Positions 24,526 to 33,139 of a stretch of DNA of 64,000 nt are shown here, one piece after another. The first letter of the stretch is position 1, and each line of letters begins with the position of its first letter. Source of the stretch: CAZFDT01 sp964518335 (GTDB lineage: Bacteria > Planctomycetota > Phycisphaerae > Phycisphaerales > Phycisphaeraceae); contig CAZFDT010000011.1 in assembly GCA_964518335.1 (NCBI GenBank), positions 34,219-98,218 on the forward strand, in the 5' to 3' direction. Below the pieces are notes generated by a model, which was given only the letters and a program-made list of their open reading frames with translations, did not search any database and was not told where the DNA came from. A program made the position numbers and the translations under genes.

Positions 24526-25614
24526 ATGACGCAGGCGGCAGCAGAGAGCACAGTTGAACGGTCGGTGCGCAGACCACGGCGTTTGCCCCAGATGCAGGAG
24601 CTGGGGCTGCTGCTGGTGGTCGCCGCCTTGGCGGCCGTCCTCAGCGCCTACGGCTGGCACGACGCGGCGCCCGGCCGCGCCAACACCTTCCTCAACCCCG
24701 CCAACCTCATCGAGGGCATCGCCAAGCCGATGAGCGGCTACGCCATCATGGCGGTGGGGATGACCATCGTCATCATCGCCGGGGGCATCGACATTTCAGT
24801 GGCGTCGATCCTGGCGCTGTCGGGCCTGGTGACAGCGTGGGCGCTGCAGGGCTTACCCACCGACGCGTCGCCGTTGGTGGTCGTGCCGATTTCGCTGCTG
24901 TTGCCCCTGGCGGTCGGCCTGGGCTGCGGGCTGATGAACGGGGCGCTGGTCGTGGGTCTGCGGATGCACCCGTTCATCGTCACGCTGGGCACGCTGACGA
25001 TTTTCCGCGGCATCGCCAACGTGCTGCCCTTTGGCGCCAAGACGCTGCCGCTGGCGGGCAGGCAGTTGCCCGACGCCAGTGTGACGCACCTATTCCAGCG
25101 CCAGGTTGCCGGGCTGGAGGTGCTGCCGATGGTGGTCATGCTCGCCTGCGTGGGCGTGGGTTGGTTCTATCTGCGCTGCACGGTGGGCGGGCGCGAGACT
25201 TACGCCGTGGGTGGCAACGAGGAGGCGGCGCGCTTCAGCGGGCTGCGCGTCGGTCGCATCAAGATGCGCGTCTATGCCATCTCCGGCCTGCTCGCCGGCC
25301 TGGCGGGACTCGTGTCGCTGGGACGCTTCGGCACCATCACGACCAACACCGCCATGGGCTACGAGCTGACGGTCGTCGCCGCTGCCGTCGTCGGCGGCGC
25401 CAGCCTCCTGGGGGGGCGCGGCACGGCCATCGGCGCCCTGCTGGGCACGCTCATCCTCGCCATGATCGAAAACGCCATCAACATCCTGCGCCTCAACCAG
25501 GAATACAAGAGCGTCATCGTCGGCATGGCGATCATCCTCGCCGTCGCCGCCGACCGTTTGAGCGAATACCTCCGCCAGCGCCGGTTGGCGGGGGCACGGT
25601 CCCCCTCTTCATAG
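24526..25614 (+). CDS. Sugar ABC transporter permease (RbsC family)
   Basis: 362 residues with about eight to ten membrane helices after a basic cytoplasmic tail. GGIDISVASILALSGLV and the contact loop AVGGNEEAARFSGLRVGRIKMRVYAISGLLAGLAG are hallmark regions of BPD_transp_2 permeases of carbohydrate importers. It forms the inner-membrane channel for the binding protein at 25626 and the ATPase at 26646. The order permease, binding protein, ATPase differs from E. coli rbsDACB. Substrate (ribose, xylose, galactose or another sugar) cannot be determined. Confidence 0.93.
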   Translation: MTQAAAESTVERSVRRPRRLPQMQELGLLLVVAALAAVLSAYGWHDAAPGRANTFLNPANLIEGIAKPMSGYAIMAVGMTIVIIAGGIDISVASILALSGLVTAWALQGLPTDASPLVVVPISLLLPLAVGLGCGLMNGALVVGLRMHPFIVTLGTLTIFRGIANVLPFGAKTLPLAGRQLPDASVTHLFQRQVAGLEVLPMVVMLACVGVGWFYLRCTVGGRETYAVGGNEEAARFSGLRVGRIKMRVYAISGLLAGLAGLVSLGRFGTITTNTAMGYELTVVAAAVVGGASLLGGRGTAIGALLGTLILAMIENAINILRLNQEYKSVIVGMAIILAVAADRLSEYLRQRRLAGARSPSS

Positions 25615-25625
25615 GAGTGCTCGAC

Positions 25626-26618
25626 ATGCGGAACGTCCTTCGACTGTGGTGCGGCCTGTGCGTGGCCGCGGGTGCGATGCTGACGATGGGCTGTGGCAAG
25701 TCCGACGACGGCTCGTCGCGCCGCGTGGTGATCGGACTGGTCGCCAAGAGCCAGTCCAACGACGTGTTCCAGGCCGCTTACTCCGGCGCCAAGGCCGCAG
25801 CCAGGGAACTGGGTGAGAAGGAAGGCGTAACCGTGGTGATCGACTGGCGCACGCCGGTGTCGGAGGACGCCGCCAAGCAGGCCGAGGCGATCGAGGCGCT
25901 GACGCGCGCGGGGGTGGACGCGATCGCCGTGTCGTGCTCCAACGCCGAGACGGTGACGCCGGCGATCAACCGCGCGGTGGACGCGGGCATCGTCGTGATG
26001 TGCTTCGACTCCGACGCGCCGGCGAGCAAGCGCTTGTGCTACTACGGCACCGATGATCGTTCGCTGGGCCAGCGCATCGTGCAGGAACTGGCGCAGGCGA
26101 TGAACGAAGAGGGCACGATCGCGATGATTGGCGGCAACCAGAGCGCGCCGAATCTGCAGGCGCGCATCGGCGGCGTCAAGGAGGAACTGGCCAAGTATCC
26201 GAAGATGAAGCTGCTGGAGGCCGGCGGCGGCGTGTTCTATCACGAGGAGACGCCAGAGAAGGCCGCCGAGGCCGTCACCGTCGCCACCAACGCCAACCCT
26301 CAGATCAACGGCTGGGCGTTCATCGGCGGCTGGCCCCTGTTCACCAGCAACGCCCTGAAGTGGTCCCCCGGCGCCATCAAGGTCGTCTCCTGCGACGCCC
26401 TGCCCGCCCAACTCGGATACCTCCGTACCGGACACGTCGAATGCCTGCTCGCCCAGGATTGCTACGGCTGGGGACACAAGTCCGTCGAAATCCTCCTCGA
26501 CAAAGTCCTCCACCAGAAAGATCCGCCCAGCACCCGCATCATCGACCCGCTCACCCGCGTGTCCAAAGACAACGTGGACGAGTTCGCCGGCCACTGGGAC
26601 AAGTGGCTGGGCAAGTGA
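25626..26618 (+). CDS. Sugar-binding lipoprotein of ABC transporter (periplasmic binding protein, RbsB-like)
   Basis: 330 residues. MRNVLRLWCGLCVAAGAMLTMG then Cys-23 is a lipoprotein signal with a relaxed lipobox. VVIGLVAKSQSNDVFQAAYSGAKAAA begins a type I periplasmic-binding fold; GVDAIAVSCSN, GIVVMCFDSDAP and GTDDRSLGQ are typical of the Peripla_BP_4 sugar-binding group. The ATG at 25626 follows AGGAG by 8 nt. It delivers substrate to the permease encoded 11 bp upstream. Confidence 0.93.
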   Translation: MRNVLRLWCGLCVAAGAMLTMGCGKSDDGSSRRVVIGLVAKSQSNDVFQAAYSGAKAAARELGEKEGVTVVIDWRTPVSEDAAKQAEAIEALTRAGVDAIAVSCSNAETVTPAINRAVDAGIVVMCFDSDAPASKRLCYYGTDDRSLGQRIVQELAQAMNEEGTIAMIGGNQSAPNLQARIGGVKEELAKYPKMKLLEAGGGVFYHEETPEKAAEAVTVATNANPQINGWAFIGGWPLFTSNALKWSPGAIKVVSCDALPAQLGYLRTGHVECLLAQDCYGWGHKSVEILLDKVLHQKDPPSTRIIDPLTRVSKDNVDEFAGHWDKWLGK

Positions 26619-26645
26619 CCACACGCTGGTTGCCGCCGAATCATC

Positions 26646-28157
26646 ATGCCCCAGCCATTCATCGACATTCAGGACGTGACCAAAACATTCGCCGGCGTCA
26701 CGGCGTTGGACGCTGTGACGCTGGGGATTGCGCGGGGCGAGTGTCACGGCCTGATGGGCGAGAACGGCGCGGGCAAGAGCACCCTGGGCAAGGTGCTGGC
26801 GGGGATCCACCGGCCCGACGGCGGGCAGGTGGCGATCGACGGACAACTGCAGCGGTTCCATTCCCCCGCCGACGCGCTGCGCGCCGGCGTGGGCATGGTC
26901 CACCAGGAGCTGGCGTTCTGCCCCGACCTGTCGGTGGCCGAGAACCTCTGCATGGGCCAGTACCCACGCAAGTGGGGCGTCATCGTGGATCGCCCAGCCA
27001 TGGCACGCCGCGCCGGCGAACTGCTGCGTCAGATCGGCGTCGAGCTCGACGTGACCCGGCCCATGCGGGCGCTCACCACCGCCCAGGAACAGCTCGTGCA
27101 GATCGCCGCCGCCGTCGGCACCGGCGCACGCATCCTCATCTTCGATGAGCCCACCAGCAGCCTCTCCGAGCCCGAGGCCCAGCGGCTGTTCGCACTCATC
27201 GAGGCCCTGCGCGGTCGCGGCGTCACCATGATCTACGTCTCCCACCGCATGCCCGAGGTGCTGCGCCTGTGCGACCGTATCAGCGTGCTGCGCGACGGCC
27301 GCTACGTCGCCACTCTCGACCGCGCCGACGCCAACGAGGACCGCGTCGTGCAGATGATGATCGGTCGATCCATCGAGGCCTATTTCCCGCAACATCTGGC
27401 CCGGCCGCGCGACGATCGTCCGCCTCTGCTGAAGGTGCAGGGCCTCACCTCGCCGGGCAAATTCAGCGACGTGTCGTTCAGCGTCGCCACCGGTGAGATC
27501 GTCGGGTTCGCCGGGCTCGTGGGGTCGGGTCGCAGCGAGGTCGCCAATGCCCTCTTCGGGCTCGACCGCCGCGCCGTAGGCCACGTATCGATGGATGGCC
27601 AGCCTCTGCCCCTGCGCCGCCCGCGCCTGGCCAAACGGCGCGGCATCGGCCTGCTCCCCGAAGACCGCAAACGCCAGGGCCTCGTCCTCGCCATGAGCTG
27701 CGTTCACAATTTCTCCCTGGCCATGCTCGACCGACTCAGTCGCGCCGGCTTACTGCAGCAGCGACGCGAACGCCGCCTCGCCGAAGACCACTTCCGCACG
27801 CTCAACGTCAAAACCCCCTCGCTGGACACGCCCGCCAGCGCCCTCAGCGGCGGCAACCAGCAGAAGATCGCCCTGGCCAAGTGGCTGGCGCGCGACTGCC
27901 GCGTACTCATCGTCGATGAGCCGACGCGTGGCGTCGATGTCGGCGCCAAGGCCGCCATCCATGCCATCATCGACGACCTGGCCGCCCGAGGCGTGGCCAT
28001 CATTCTCATCAGCTCGGAGTTGCCCGAGGTCATGAACCTCTCGACGCGCATTCTCGTCATGCGCGAAGGTCGGCTCGCCGCCGAGGTGGCCCGCGGCGAC
28101 GCTACGCAGGACTATCTGCTGCGCCTGATGGCCCTGGAGCGGGGCGACCGCCAGTGA
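26646..28157 (+). CDS. Sugar ABC transporter ATPase with two nucleotide-binding domains (RbsA-like)
   Basis: 503 residues, two ABC cassettes. The first has Walker A GENGAGKST and Walker B ILIFDEPTSSL, but its signature is degenerate (LTTAQEQLVQIA). The second has a degenerate Walker A (GLVGSGRSEVANAL) and intact LSGGNQQKIALAKWL and VLIVDEPTRGVDVG. This split of function is normal for the RbsA/MglA group. It energises the importer with the genes at 24526 and 25626. Confidence 0.95.
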   Translation: MPQPFIDIQDVTKTFAGVTALDAVTLGIARGECHGLMGENGAGKSTLGKVLAGIHRPDGGQVAIDGQLQRFHSPADALRAGVGMVHQELAFCPDLSVAENLCMGQYPRKWGVIVDRPAMARRAGELLRQIGVELDVTRPMRALTTAQEQLVQIAAAVGTGARILIFDEPTSSLSEPEAQRLFALIEALRGRGVTMIYVSHRMPEVLRLCDRISVLRDGRYVATLDRADANEDRVVQMMIGRSIEAYFPQHLARPRDDRPPLLKVQGLTSPGKFSDVSFSVATGEIVGFAGLVGSGRSEVANALFGLDRRAVGHVSMDGQPLPLRRPRLAKRRGIGLLPEDRKRQGLVLAMSCVHNFSLAMLDRLSRAGLLQQRRERRLAEDHFRTLNVKTPSLDTPASALSGGNQQKIALAKWLARDCRVLIVDEPTRGVDVGAKAAIHAIIDDLAARGVAIILISSELPEVMNLSTRILVMREGRLAAEVARGDATQDYLLRLMALERGDRQ

Positions 28158-28196
28158 ATTGGCGTGATCCTCGCCACCGACATTGTTTCCCGTGGG

Positions 28197-28202
28197 TACA
28201 CT
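28197..28202 (+). promoter_or_regulatory. -10 box (TACACT) 7 nt before the murG ATG
   Basis: TACACT at 28197-28202, ATG at 28210, and no Shine-Dalgarno sequence between. Candidate leaderless start; no convincing -35 box. Confidence 0.4.
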
Positions 28203-28209
28203 GCTGCCC

Positions 28210-29355
28210 ATGACGACCTCGGTGCGGACGGTTCTGTTGGCAGGGGGCGGCACAGGCGGGCACATCTTCCCCAACGTGGCGGTGCTCGAGCGCCTGCACG
28301 AGCGGCGATCGCCGGTGTACCCGCACTTTGTCGTGTCGAATCGCCCGCTCGACGCCGAAATCGTCCGCAAGGCGGAGCACGACTTCACCGCTCTTCCGGG
28401 GGTCGGGCTGGCGGTGACGCGGCCGTGGACCTGGCCCCGGTTCTGGAAGCTGTATCAGGCGAGCATCGCTCGAACGCTGCAGTTGATCGACGAGACGCGC
28501 GCGGCGGCGATGGTGGCCACCGGCGGATTCGTGTCGGCGCCGGCGGTCGAGGCGGCGAGGCGGCGAGGCGTCCCCGTGGCCGTGGTCAACCTCGACGCTG
28601 TGCCCGGCAAAGCCAACCGCATGATGGCGGGCAAGGCGACAGAAGTGTTCACCTGCTATCCCTGTCGGGAGCTGAGCACCGCGCGCCGGGTGGGCCTGCC
28701 GCTGCGCCGCGCCACCGTCGCTGCAGTGGACGTGTCCCCCGGCGACGCCCGACGCCACCTCGGGCTCGATCCAGACCGCCACACCATCCTCGTCACCGCC
28801 GGCAGCCAGGGCGCCACGACGATCAACCAGATGATGATGGACCTCGTGACGCGGCCGCGCGCCCGCCACGACCTGGACGACTGGCAGGTGCTGCACTTGT
28901 CCGGCGCCGCCGAGCGCGACGCCGTGCAGAAATCCTACGACGACGCCGGGGTCCCCGCGCGCGTCGAGGCCTTCTGCAACGCCATGGGTCTGGCGTGGCG
29001 CGCGGCGACCATCGCCATCTGCCGCGCCGGCGCCGGTAGCGTCGCCGAGGTCTGGGCCAACGCCGTCCCCGCCATCTTCTTCCCCTATCCCTTCCACCGC
29101 GATCAGCACCAGAAGCTCAATGCCCAGCCCCTGGTCGATCACGGCGCGGCCATCATGCTCGGCGACCAGATCGACCCGGTGAAGAACGTCGCCGAACTGA
29201 TGGGTCCGCTGCTGGCGCTGATGAGCAACGACGCCCAGCGCGCCAGCATGATCGAACAGATGCGGCACCAAGCTCCGGAGGACGGCGCCGCCGCGATCGC
29301 CCAGTGGGTGACGACCGCCATCGGCGCGGGCTTCTCCAATACGAATCGAACGTGA
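28210..29355 (+). CDS. murG: MurG-like UDP-GlcNAc lipid I transferase
   Basis: 381 residues, GT-B glycosyltransferase. LLAGGGTGGHIFP is the N-terminal MurG glycine loop, ATGGFVSAPAVEAARRRGVPV the second, and ICRAGAGSVAEVWANAVPAIFFPYPFHRDQHQKLNA the UDP-GlcNAc site. It adds GlcNAc to lipid I at the inner membrane face to form lipid II. It stands outside any division/cell-wall cluster, after the ABC transporter, and only 4 bp from the 3' end of the convergent gene at 29360. The GTG/ATG alternatives upstream would add nine residues. Confidence 0.92.
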   Translation: MTTSVRTVLLAGGGTGGHIFPNVAVLERLHERRSPVYPHFVVSNRPLDAEIVRKAEHDFTALPGVGLAVTRPWTWPRFWKLYQASIARTLQLIDETRAAAMVATGGFVSAPAVEAARRRGVPVAVVNLDAVPGKANRMMAGKATEVFTCYPCRELSTARRVGLPLRRATVAAVDVSPGDARRHLGLDPDRHTILVTAGSQGATTINQMMMDLVTRPRARHDLDDWQVLHLSGAAERDAVQKSYDDAGVPARVEAFCNAMGLAWRAATIAICRAGAGSVAEVWANAVPAIFFPYPFHRDQHQKLNAQPLVDHGAAIMLGDQIDPVKNVAELMGPLLALMSNDAQRASMIEQMRHQAPEDGAAAIAQWVTTAIGAGFSNTNRT

Positions 29356-29359
29356 GCAG

Positions 29360-30835
29360 TCACGGAGCGGGGCCGAACGCATTTCCCATTTCGACGTATG
29401 CCACACGCCGGCCGGAATGGTGAGCATCATCGCCGACGATCAGGGCGTGGCGTTCGTCGGATGACGGCCAGTATCGCTGCAGTTCCGCGACCCCCGCAAA
29501 GACTACCCGCCGCACGAGTTGATCGGTCTGTGCATCGTACACGTCCAACCACGGCGAGCCGTCGCGGTTCCCCTGGCGCGCATTGACGAGCAGGCGTTTC
29601 CCGTCATGCGACATGCCGATCCAGTTCACCTCGTATGGCAACTGCAGCGTTCGCTCCAGCGAACCGGTCTGCAGGTCCCACACCTCGATCACGTTCTCCG
29701 ATCGCAGGCCGCTGCCACCGCCCCATCGCCTCCAGTTGCTCCTGGGCGAGTAGAGCCAGCGGTGATCCGGCGACATCCTCGCGTAGGGCAGAAAATGCGT
29801 GTGGCTGGATTGGTCGGCGTCGAGCCGGCGCAGCTCCCTGCCGCCGGGATCGACCATAACGTAGTTCTTCCAGTCATCGTTGAAGATGTACCCCGGCAGC
29901 GCGGGCCTGTCGAAGACGATCATATTGTTGCCGGGCAACTGCACGATGCCGAGCCACCCGCCGGTCTTTGCATCCCAACGGGCGATGGCGTCGTCGTGGA
30001 CCGTCGCCTTGATCGTGCCGTCCTCCGATTCCCAGCACGAGGCTATCCACGTGTCCGTCGGAAGCGTAAGCGTGCGCAGCCGGCGCCCGGTGGCGGCGTC
30101 CAATTCCTCGATGCGCCTGCTGTGGTTGATGAACACACGCCTGGAGTCGAGTGACACGCTCACCGCCCATGGCCCCGTCAGCCTCTTATCCTGCGCCAGC
30201 CGCCGCACCATCCGGCCCGTGGCGACTTCGTACTGTTCGATGACGCAGGTCCGGACCTTCAAGCGCTTGAGCCAGGCGATGTCGTGGCGCACCGCCCAGG
30301 CGAGCAGGGTGTCACTGTACCACTGCGGGCCGTCCCACGTGACGTACTGTGGCGGACTGAGCCAGGCGCGCAGCCCCCATCCGCCGAGGATCACCAACGC
30401 CAGTCCCAGCAGGCACGCGACGCGACGCCCCGCCGGCCGCCCGACGACGCGCCCTGCGCCCGTCACGTCCAGCCCGCACTCGGGGCAGTGCGCCGACGCG
30501 ATACCCTTGAGGTGATAGCGGCACCGCCGACAGTAGGGTTGCCCCGCCATCCCGCGCAGAGTCCACGCACGCCACGCGCGGCGGACCAGCACGAGGGCGA
30601 TCGCCGCCGCGAACACGACGATCGAATCGATCCACCGCGACGCCGCCACCTGCAGGATGTTGACCGAGTCCACGTCGCGCGTCAGGTACACGTGCTTCAG
30701 ATCGGGCGACGCGACGATCCAATCGGCATGGACCACGAAGGAGGACACAACCGCCGGACGCACCTCATCCTGGGCCAATGCCCGCGCCCCGGACAGGCAC
30801 ACCACGGCCACGCATACGATGGCAACCCGGTGCAT
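29360..30835 (-). CDS. Membrane protein with zinc ribbon and beta-propeller-like domain
   Basis: 491 residues. A signal peptide (MHRVAIVCVAVVCLSGARALAQ), one membrane helix (SIVVFAAAIALVLV), a C4 zinc ribbon CRRCRYHLKG...CPECG, a second membrane helix (VACLLGLALVILGGWGLRAWL), then about 320 residues with WD/PQQ-like repeats (RRIEELDAATGRRLRTLTLP; IEVWDLQTGSLERTLQLP; WLDVYDAQTDQLVRRVVF). The start at 30835 places the signal peptide first. The CxxC-YxLKG-CPEC ribbon recurs in two other membrane proteins of this window. Function unknown; probably a scaffold or sensor. Confidence 0.8.
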   Translation of the reverse strand: MHRVAIVCVAVVCLSGARALAQDEVRPAVVSSFVVHADWIVASPDLKHVYLTRDVDSVNILQVAASRWIDSIVVFAAAIALVLVRRAWRAWTLRGMAGQPYCRRCRYHLKGIASAHCPECGLDVTGAGRVVGRPAGRRVACLLGLALVILGGWGLRAWLSPPQYVTWDGPQWYSDTLLAWAVRHDIAWLKRLKVRTCVIEQYEVATGRMVRRLAQDKRLTGPWAVSVSLDSRRVFINHSRRIEELDAATGRRLRTLTLPTDTWIASCWESEDGTIKATVHDDAIARWDAKTGGWLGIVQLPGNNMIVFDRPALPGYIFNDDWKNYVMVDPGGRELRRLDADQSSHTHFLPYARMSPDHRWLYSPRSNWRRWGGGSGLRSENVIEVWDLQTGSLERTLQLPYEVNWIGMSHDGKRLLVNARQGNRDGSPWLDVYDAQTDQLVRRVVFAGVAELQRYWPSSDERHALIVGDDAHHSGRRVAYVEMGNAFGPAP

Positions 30836-30866
30836 GTCTCCATCTTCTGCTTCAGCGACGAGTCTA

Positions 30867-31889
30867 TCAAGCGCCGGCGCCACGTCGGCGGCGGTAAATA
30901 CACTGCAGCATACCGGTCATCAGCACAATGGCCGCGGCGGGTTCGGGGACGGACGCCGGCGAAGACAGCGGGGCGAAGGCGCCGGGTGGATAGACGACAG
31001 GGTCGGTGAAGATGGGCTGGCCGGGGGCGCCGAAGGCGAGCTTGGGCAGCTTCTTGTCGCGGCGGCGAGCGGCGGGGTTGCGAAGTTGACGCAGGGCCTG
31101 ATCGATCAGATCCAGTTGCTGGCTGATGCGGACGAACTGGGCGGTGTCGCCGAAGGAGGCGTCGGGCGTGCCGTCGGCGGCGGCGAGGAAGGAGACGATG
31201 CCGGCGAGCTTCGTGCCGATGAACACGCCCCCGCCGCTGTCGCCGGGCGCGGGGAGGAACTCCAGGGGCAGCGCGCCGTCGCCGGGCGCATGGAAGGTGG
31301 ACTGCATGAGGCGGTCGCGCCCGCCGGTGAACAGTTCGATGCGGTTCTGCCCGGCGAGCTTGGCGCCCGAGGCGGTGGACGCGCCGGTATCGCCCGTGCC
31401 GCCCTGTCCGTAGCCGACGATGGTGACGATCTTGCCCATCTCGCGCGGCCTGTGCTGCAGTTGTACGGCGGGCGCGCCGCTGACCGGCTCGGTGAGCCGC
31501 ACCACGGCCAGGTCGAAGCCGCTGTTGAAGTTGCTGCCGTTCCAGCGCGGATGAATGGTCCAGCGCTGAGCGTCGTAGGTCTTGCCATCGATCTGAAAGG
31601 ACAGTTGCGCCGCGCGATCGACGACGTGGGCGGCGGTGAGCAGGTACTGGCCGCCGACGACGGTGCCCGAGCCGAGGAAGCTGTTGCCGTTGGGCACGGT
31701 GACGCGGACGGCGCCGACGCCGGCGAAGGCGGGATGGGCCGCCAGGGCCTCGTGCTGAGGCTGGGCCGCGGGCAGGGCGATCACCCCGGCCTGCGCAGCC
31801 GTCACCGCCGCGCCGACCACTGCAGCAACGAGCCATCGCCCGCGCCCGGCACAGCGCCGGGCCGAATCGTCCCTGATGTCATCCGCCAT
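30867..31889 (-). CDS. Secreted trypsin-like serine protease with PEP-CTERM-type anchor
   Basis: 340 residues. A basic N terminus and a hydrophobic signal (WLVAAVVGAAVTAAQAG) precede an S1 domain with the triad His-88 (LTAAHVV), Asp-126 (SGFDLAVVRL) and Ser-218 (PGDSGGGVF). The C terminus is VPEP, a hydrophobic stretch, then RRRR, which is a PEP-CTERM sorting signal recognised by exosortase. No exosortase is in the window. The ATG at 31889 is preferred as the longer form adds only a charged leader. Exported and probably anchored or processed at the cell surface; substrate unknown. Confidence 0.88.
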   Translation of the reverse strand: MADDIRDDSARRCAGRGRWLVAAVVGAAVTAAQAGVIALPAAQPQHEALAAHPAFAGVGAVRVTVPNGNSFLGSGTVVGGQYLLTAAHVVDRAAQLSFQIDGKTYDAQRWTIHPRWNGSNFNSGFDLAVVRLTEPVSGAPAVQLQHRPREMGKIVTIVGYGQGGTGDTGASTASGAKLAGQNRIELFTGGRDRLMQSTFHAPGDGALPLEFLPAPGDSGGGVFIGTKLAGIVSFLAAADGTPDASFGDTAQFVRISQQLDLIDQALRQLRNPAARRRDKKLPKLAFGAPGQPIFTDPVVYPPGAFAPLSSPASVPEPAAAIVLMTGMLQCIYRRRRGAGA

Positions 31890-32048
31890 CGCGTCACCAA
31901 AGGGGTTGGCCTGATCGGGCCGGCATTGTCGGGCGCATGCGTCGCTGCGCCAAGTGGTTCGACGACACAATTCACCGCGATCGGCAGGAAAATCGCCCCT
32001 CGGCTCGCCCGGATGAGAGGATAGGAAAGCTCGCCGCGGCCGCCGTCG

Positions 32049-33059
32049 CTACCGGTCGAAGCTCTTGACCTTGACCGCATCCTTCGTGGCCGCCGCGCGC
32101 ATGATGGCGTCGCACATCGCCAGCGCGTCGCGGCCGAGCTCGCCCGGCGTGGGCGACGGGGCCTGGCCTCGGATGGCGGCGACGAAGCTCGCAAACGAGT
32201 CCTTCACGCCCTTTTTCAGCGGCGGATACGTCACCCTCTGATCCTTGCCCGAGCCGAGCACCAGCTCGATGGGCTTGTCGCCGAGGCCGACGCGCAGGAC
32301 GCCCCTGGTCCCGAAAATCTCCAGGTGCGAGCGCCCGGCGGGAATGGTCCAGCTCAGTTCGAGCACGCCGGTTGCGCCCGTGACGGACCGGAAGATGGCG
32401 CAGACGTTGTCGGGCACGTCGATGCCCGCCCGGCGCGTCTCGACGAACGCGGCGATCCGCTCGATGTCGCCCATCAGCCACTTGAGCAGGTCGGCCATGT
32501 GGACAGCGATGTCCATCACGATCCCGCCGTGGTGCTTGCGCGACACGAACCACCGGGCGCCTTTCGACCAGCCGACATCGGGCGACTGACTGGACAGGCG
32601 TACGCATCGCACGTGCTGCAGTTGCCCGATGCGGCCCCTGCGGACCAGATCGGCCAATGTCGCGTACAGGGGCAGGTAGCGCAGCGTCTGGTTGATCTGC
32701 AGCACCTTGCCGGCGCGGCGGGCCGCGTCGATCATCCGCGTGGCCTGCGCAAGCGTCGGAGCGATGGGTTTTTCGCACAGCACGTGAGCGCCGGCTTTCA
32801 GCGCGGCCATCGTCATCGGGTAATGCAGGTCGTTGGGCGTGCAGACCGCCACCGCGTCCACGCCGCAGCGCAGCATCGACCGCACGTCGGTGCACATCGT
32901 CGCGTCCAGCCCGTGACGCCGGCACAGGTCCGCCATGCGCTTCTCGTCCTGGTCGCACAGGGCCGCGATACGCACGCCTCGCAGGGCGGCAAACCCCGGC
33001 ACGTGCGATACGTCGGCGATCTTGCCACACCCGATCACACCGATTCGAAGCTCAGTCAT
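32049..33059 (-). CDS. Gfo/Idh/MocA family NAD(P)-dependent oxidoreductase
   Basis: 336 residues. Rossmann start IGVIGCGKIADVSHVPGF, then VAVCTPNDLHY and the family motif CEKPIAPT with the catalytic lysine. The C-terminal alpha/beta domain contains GGIVMDIAVHMADLLKWLMG. The family oxidises or reduces sugars and inositols or removes sugars in two-step reactions; the substrate is unknown. The ATG at 33059 follows GGGA by about 8 nt. Neighbours are unrelated, so context gives no clue. Confidence 0.92.
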   Translation of the reverse strand: MTELRIGVIGCGKIADVSHVPGFAALRGVRIAALCDQDEKRMADLCRRHGLDATMCTDVRSMLRCGVDAVAVCTPNDLHYPMTMAALKAGAHVLCEKPIAPTLAQATRMIDAARRAGKVLQINQTLRYLPLYATLADLVRRGRIGQLQHVRCVRLSSQSPDVGWSKGARWFVSRKHHGGIVMDIAVHMADLLKWLMGDIERIAAFVETRRAGIDVPDNVCAIFRSVTGATGVLELSWTIPAGRSHLEIFGTRGVLRVGLGDKPIELVLGSGKDQRVTYPPLKKGVKDSFASFVAAIRGQAPSPTPGELGRDALAMCDAIMRAAATKDAVKVKSFDR

Positions 33060-33139
33060 CGCATGATTTCCCATGGCGCAGCCGCTTCCGGCGGCGGGCG
33101 GGCATTATCCACAGGAGCAGGCTCGACCACAAGCGGCAA

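Noticed and set aside
25359..27707. A 782-codon minus-strand frame across the ABC transporter
   Set aside because: Shadow of the binding protein and ATPase, both with intact motifs in the plus direction.
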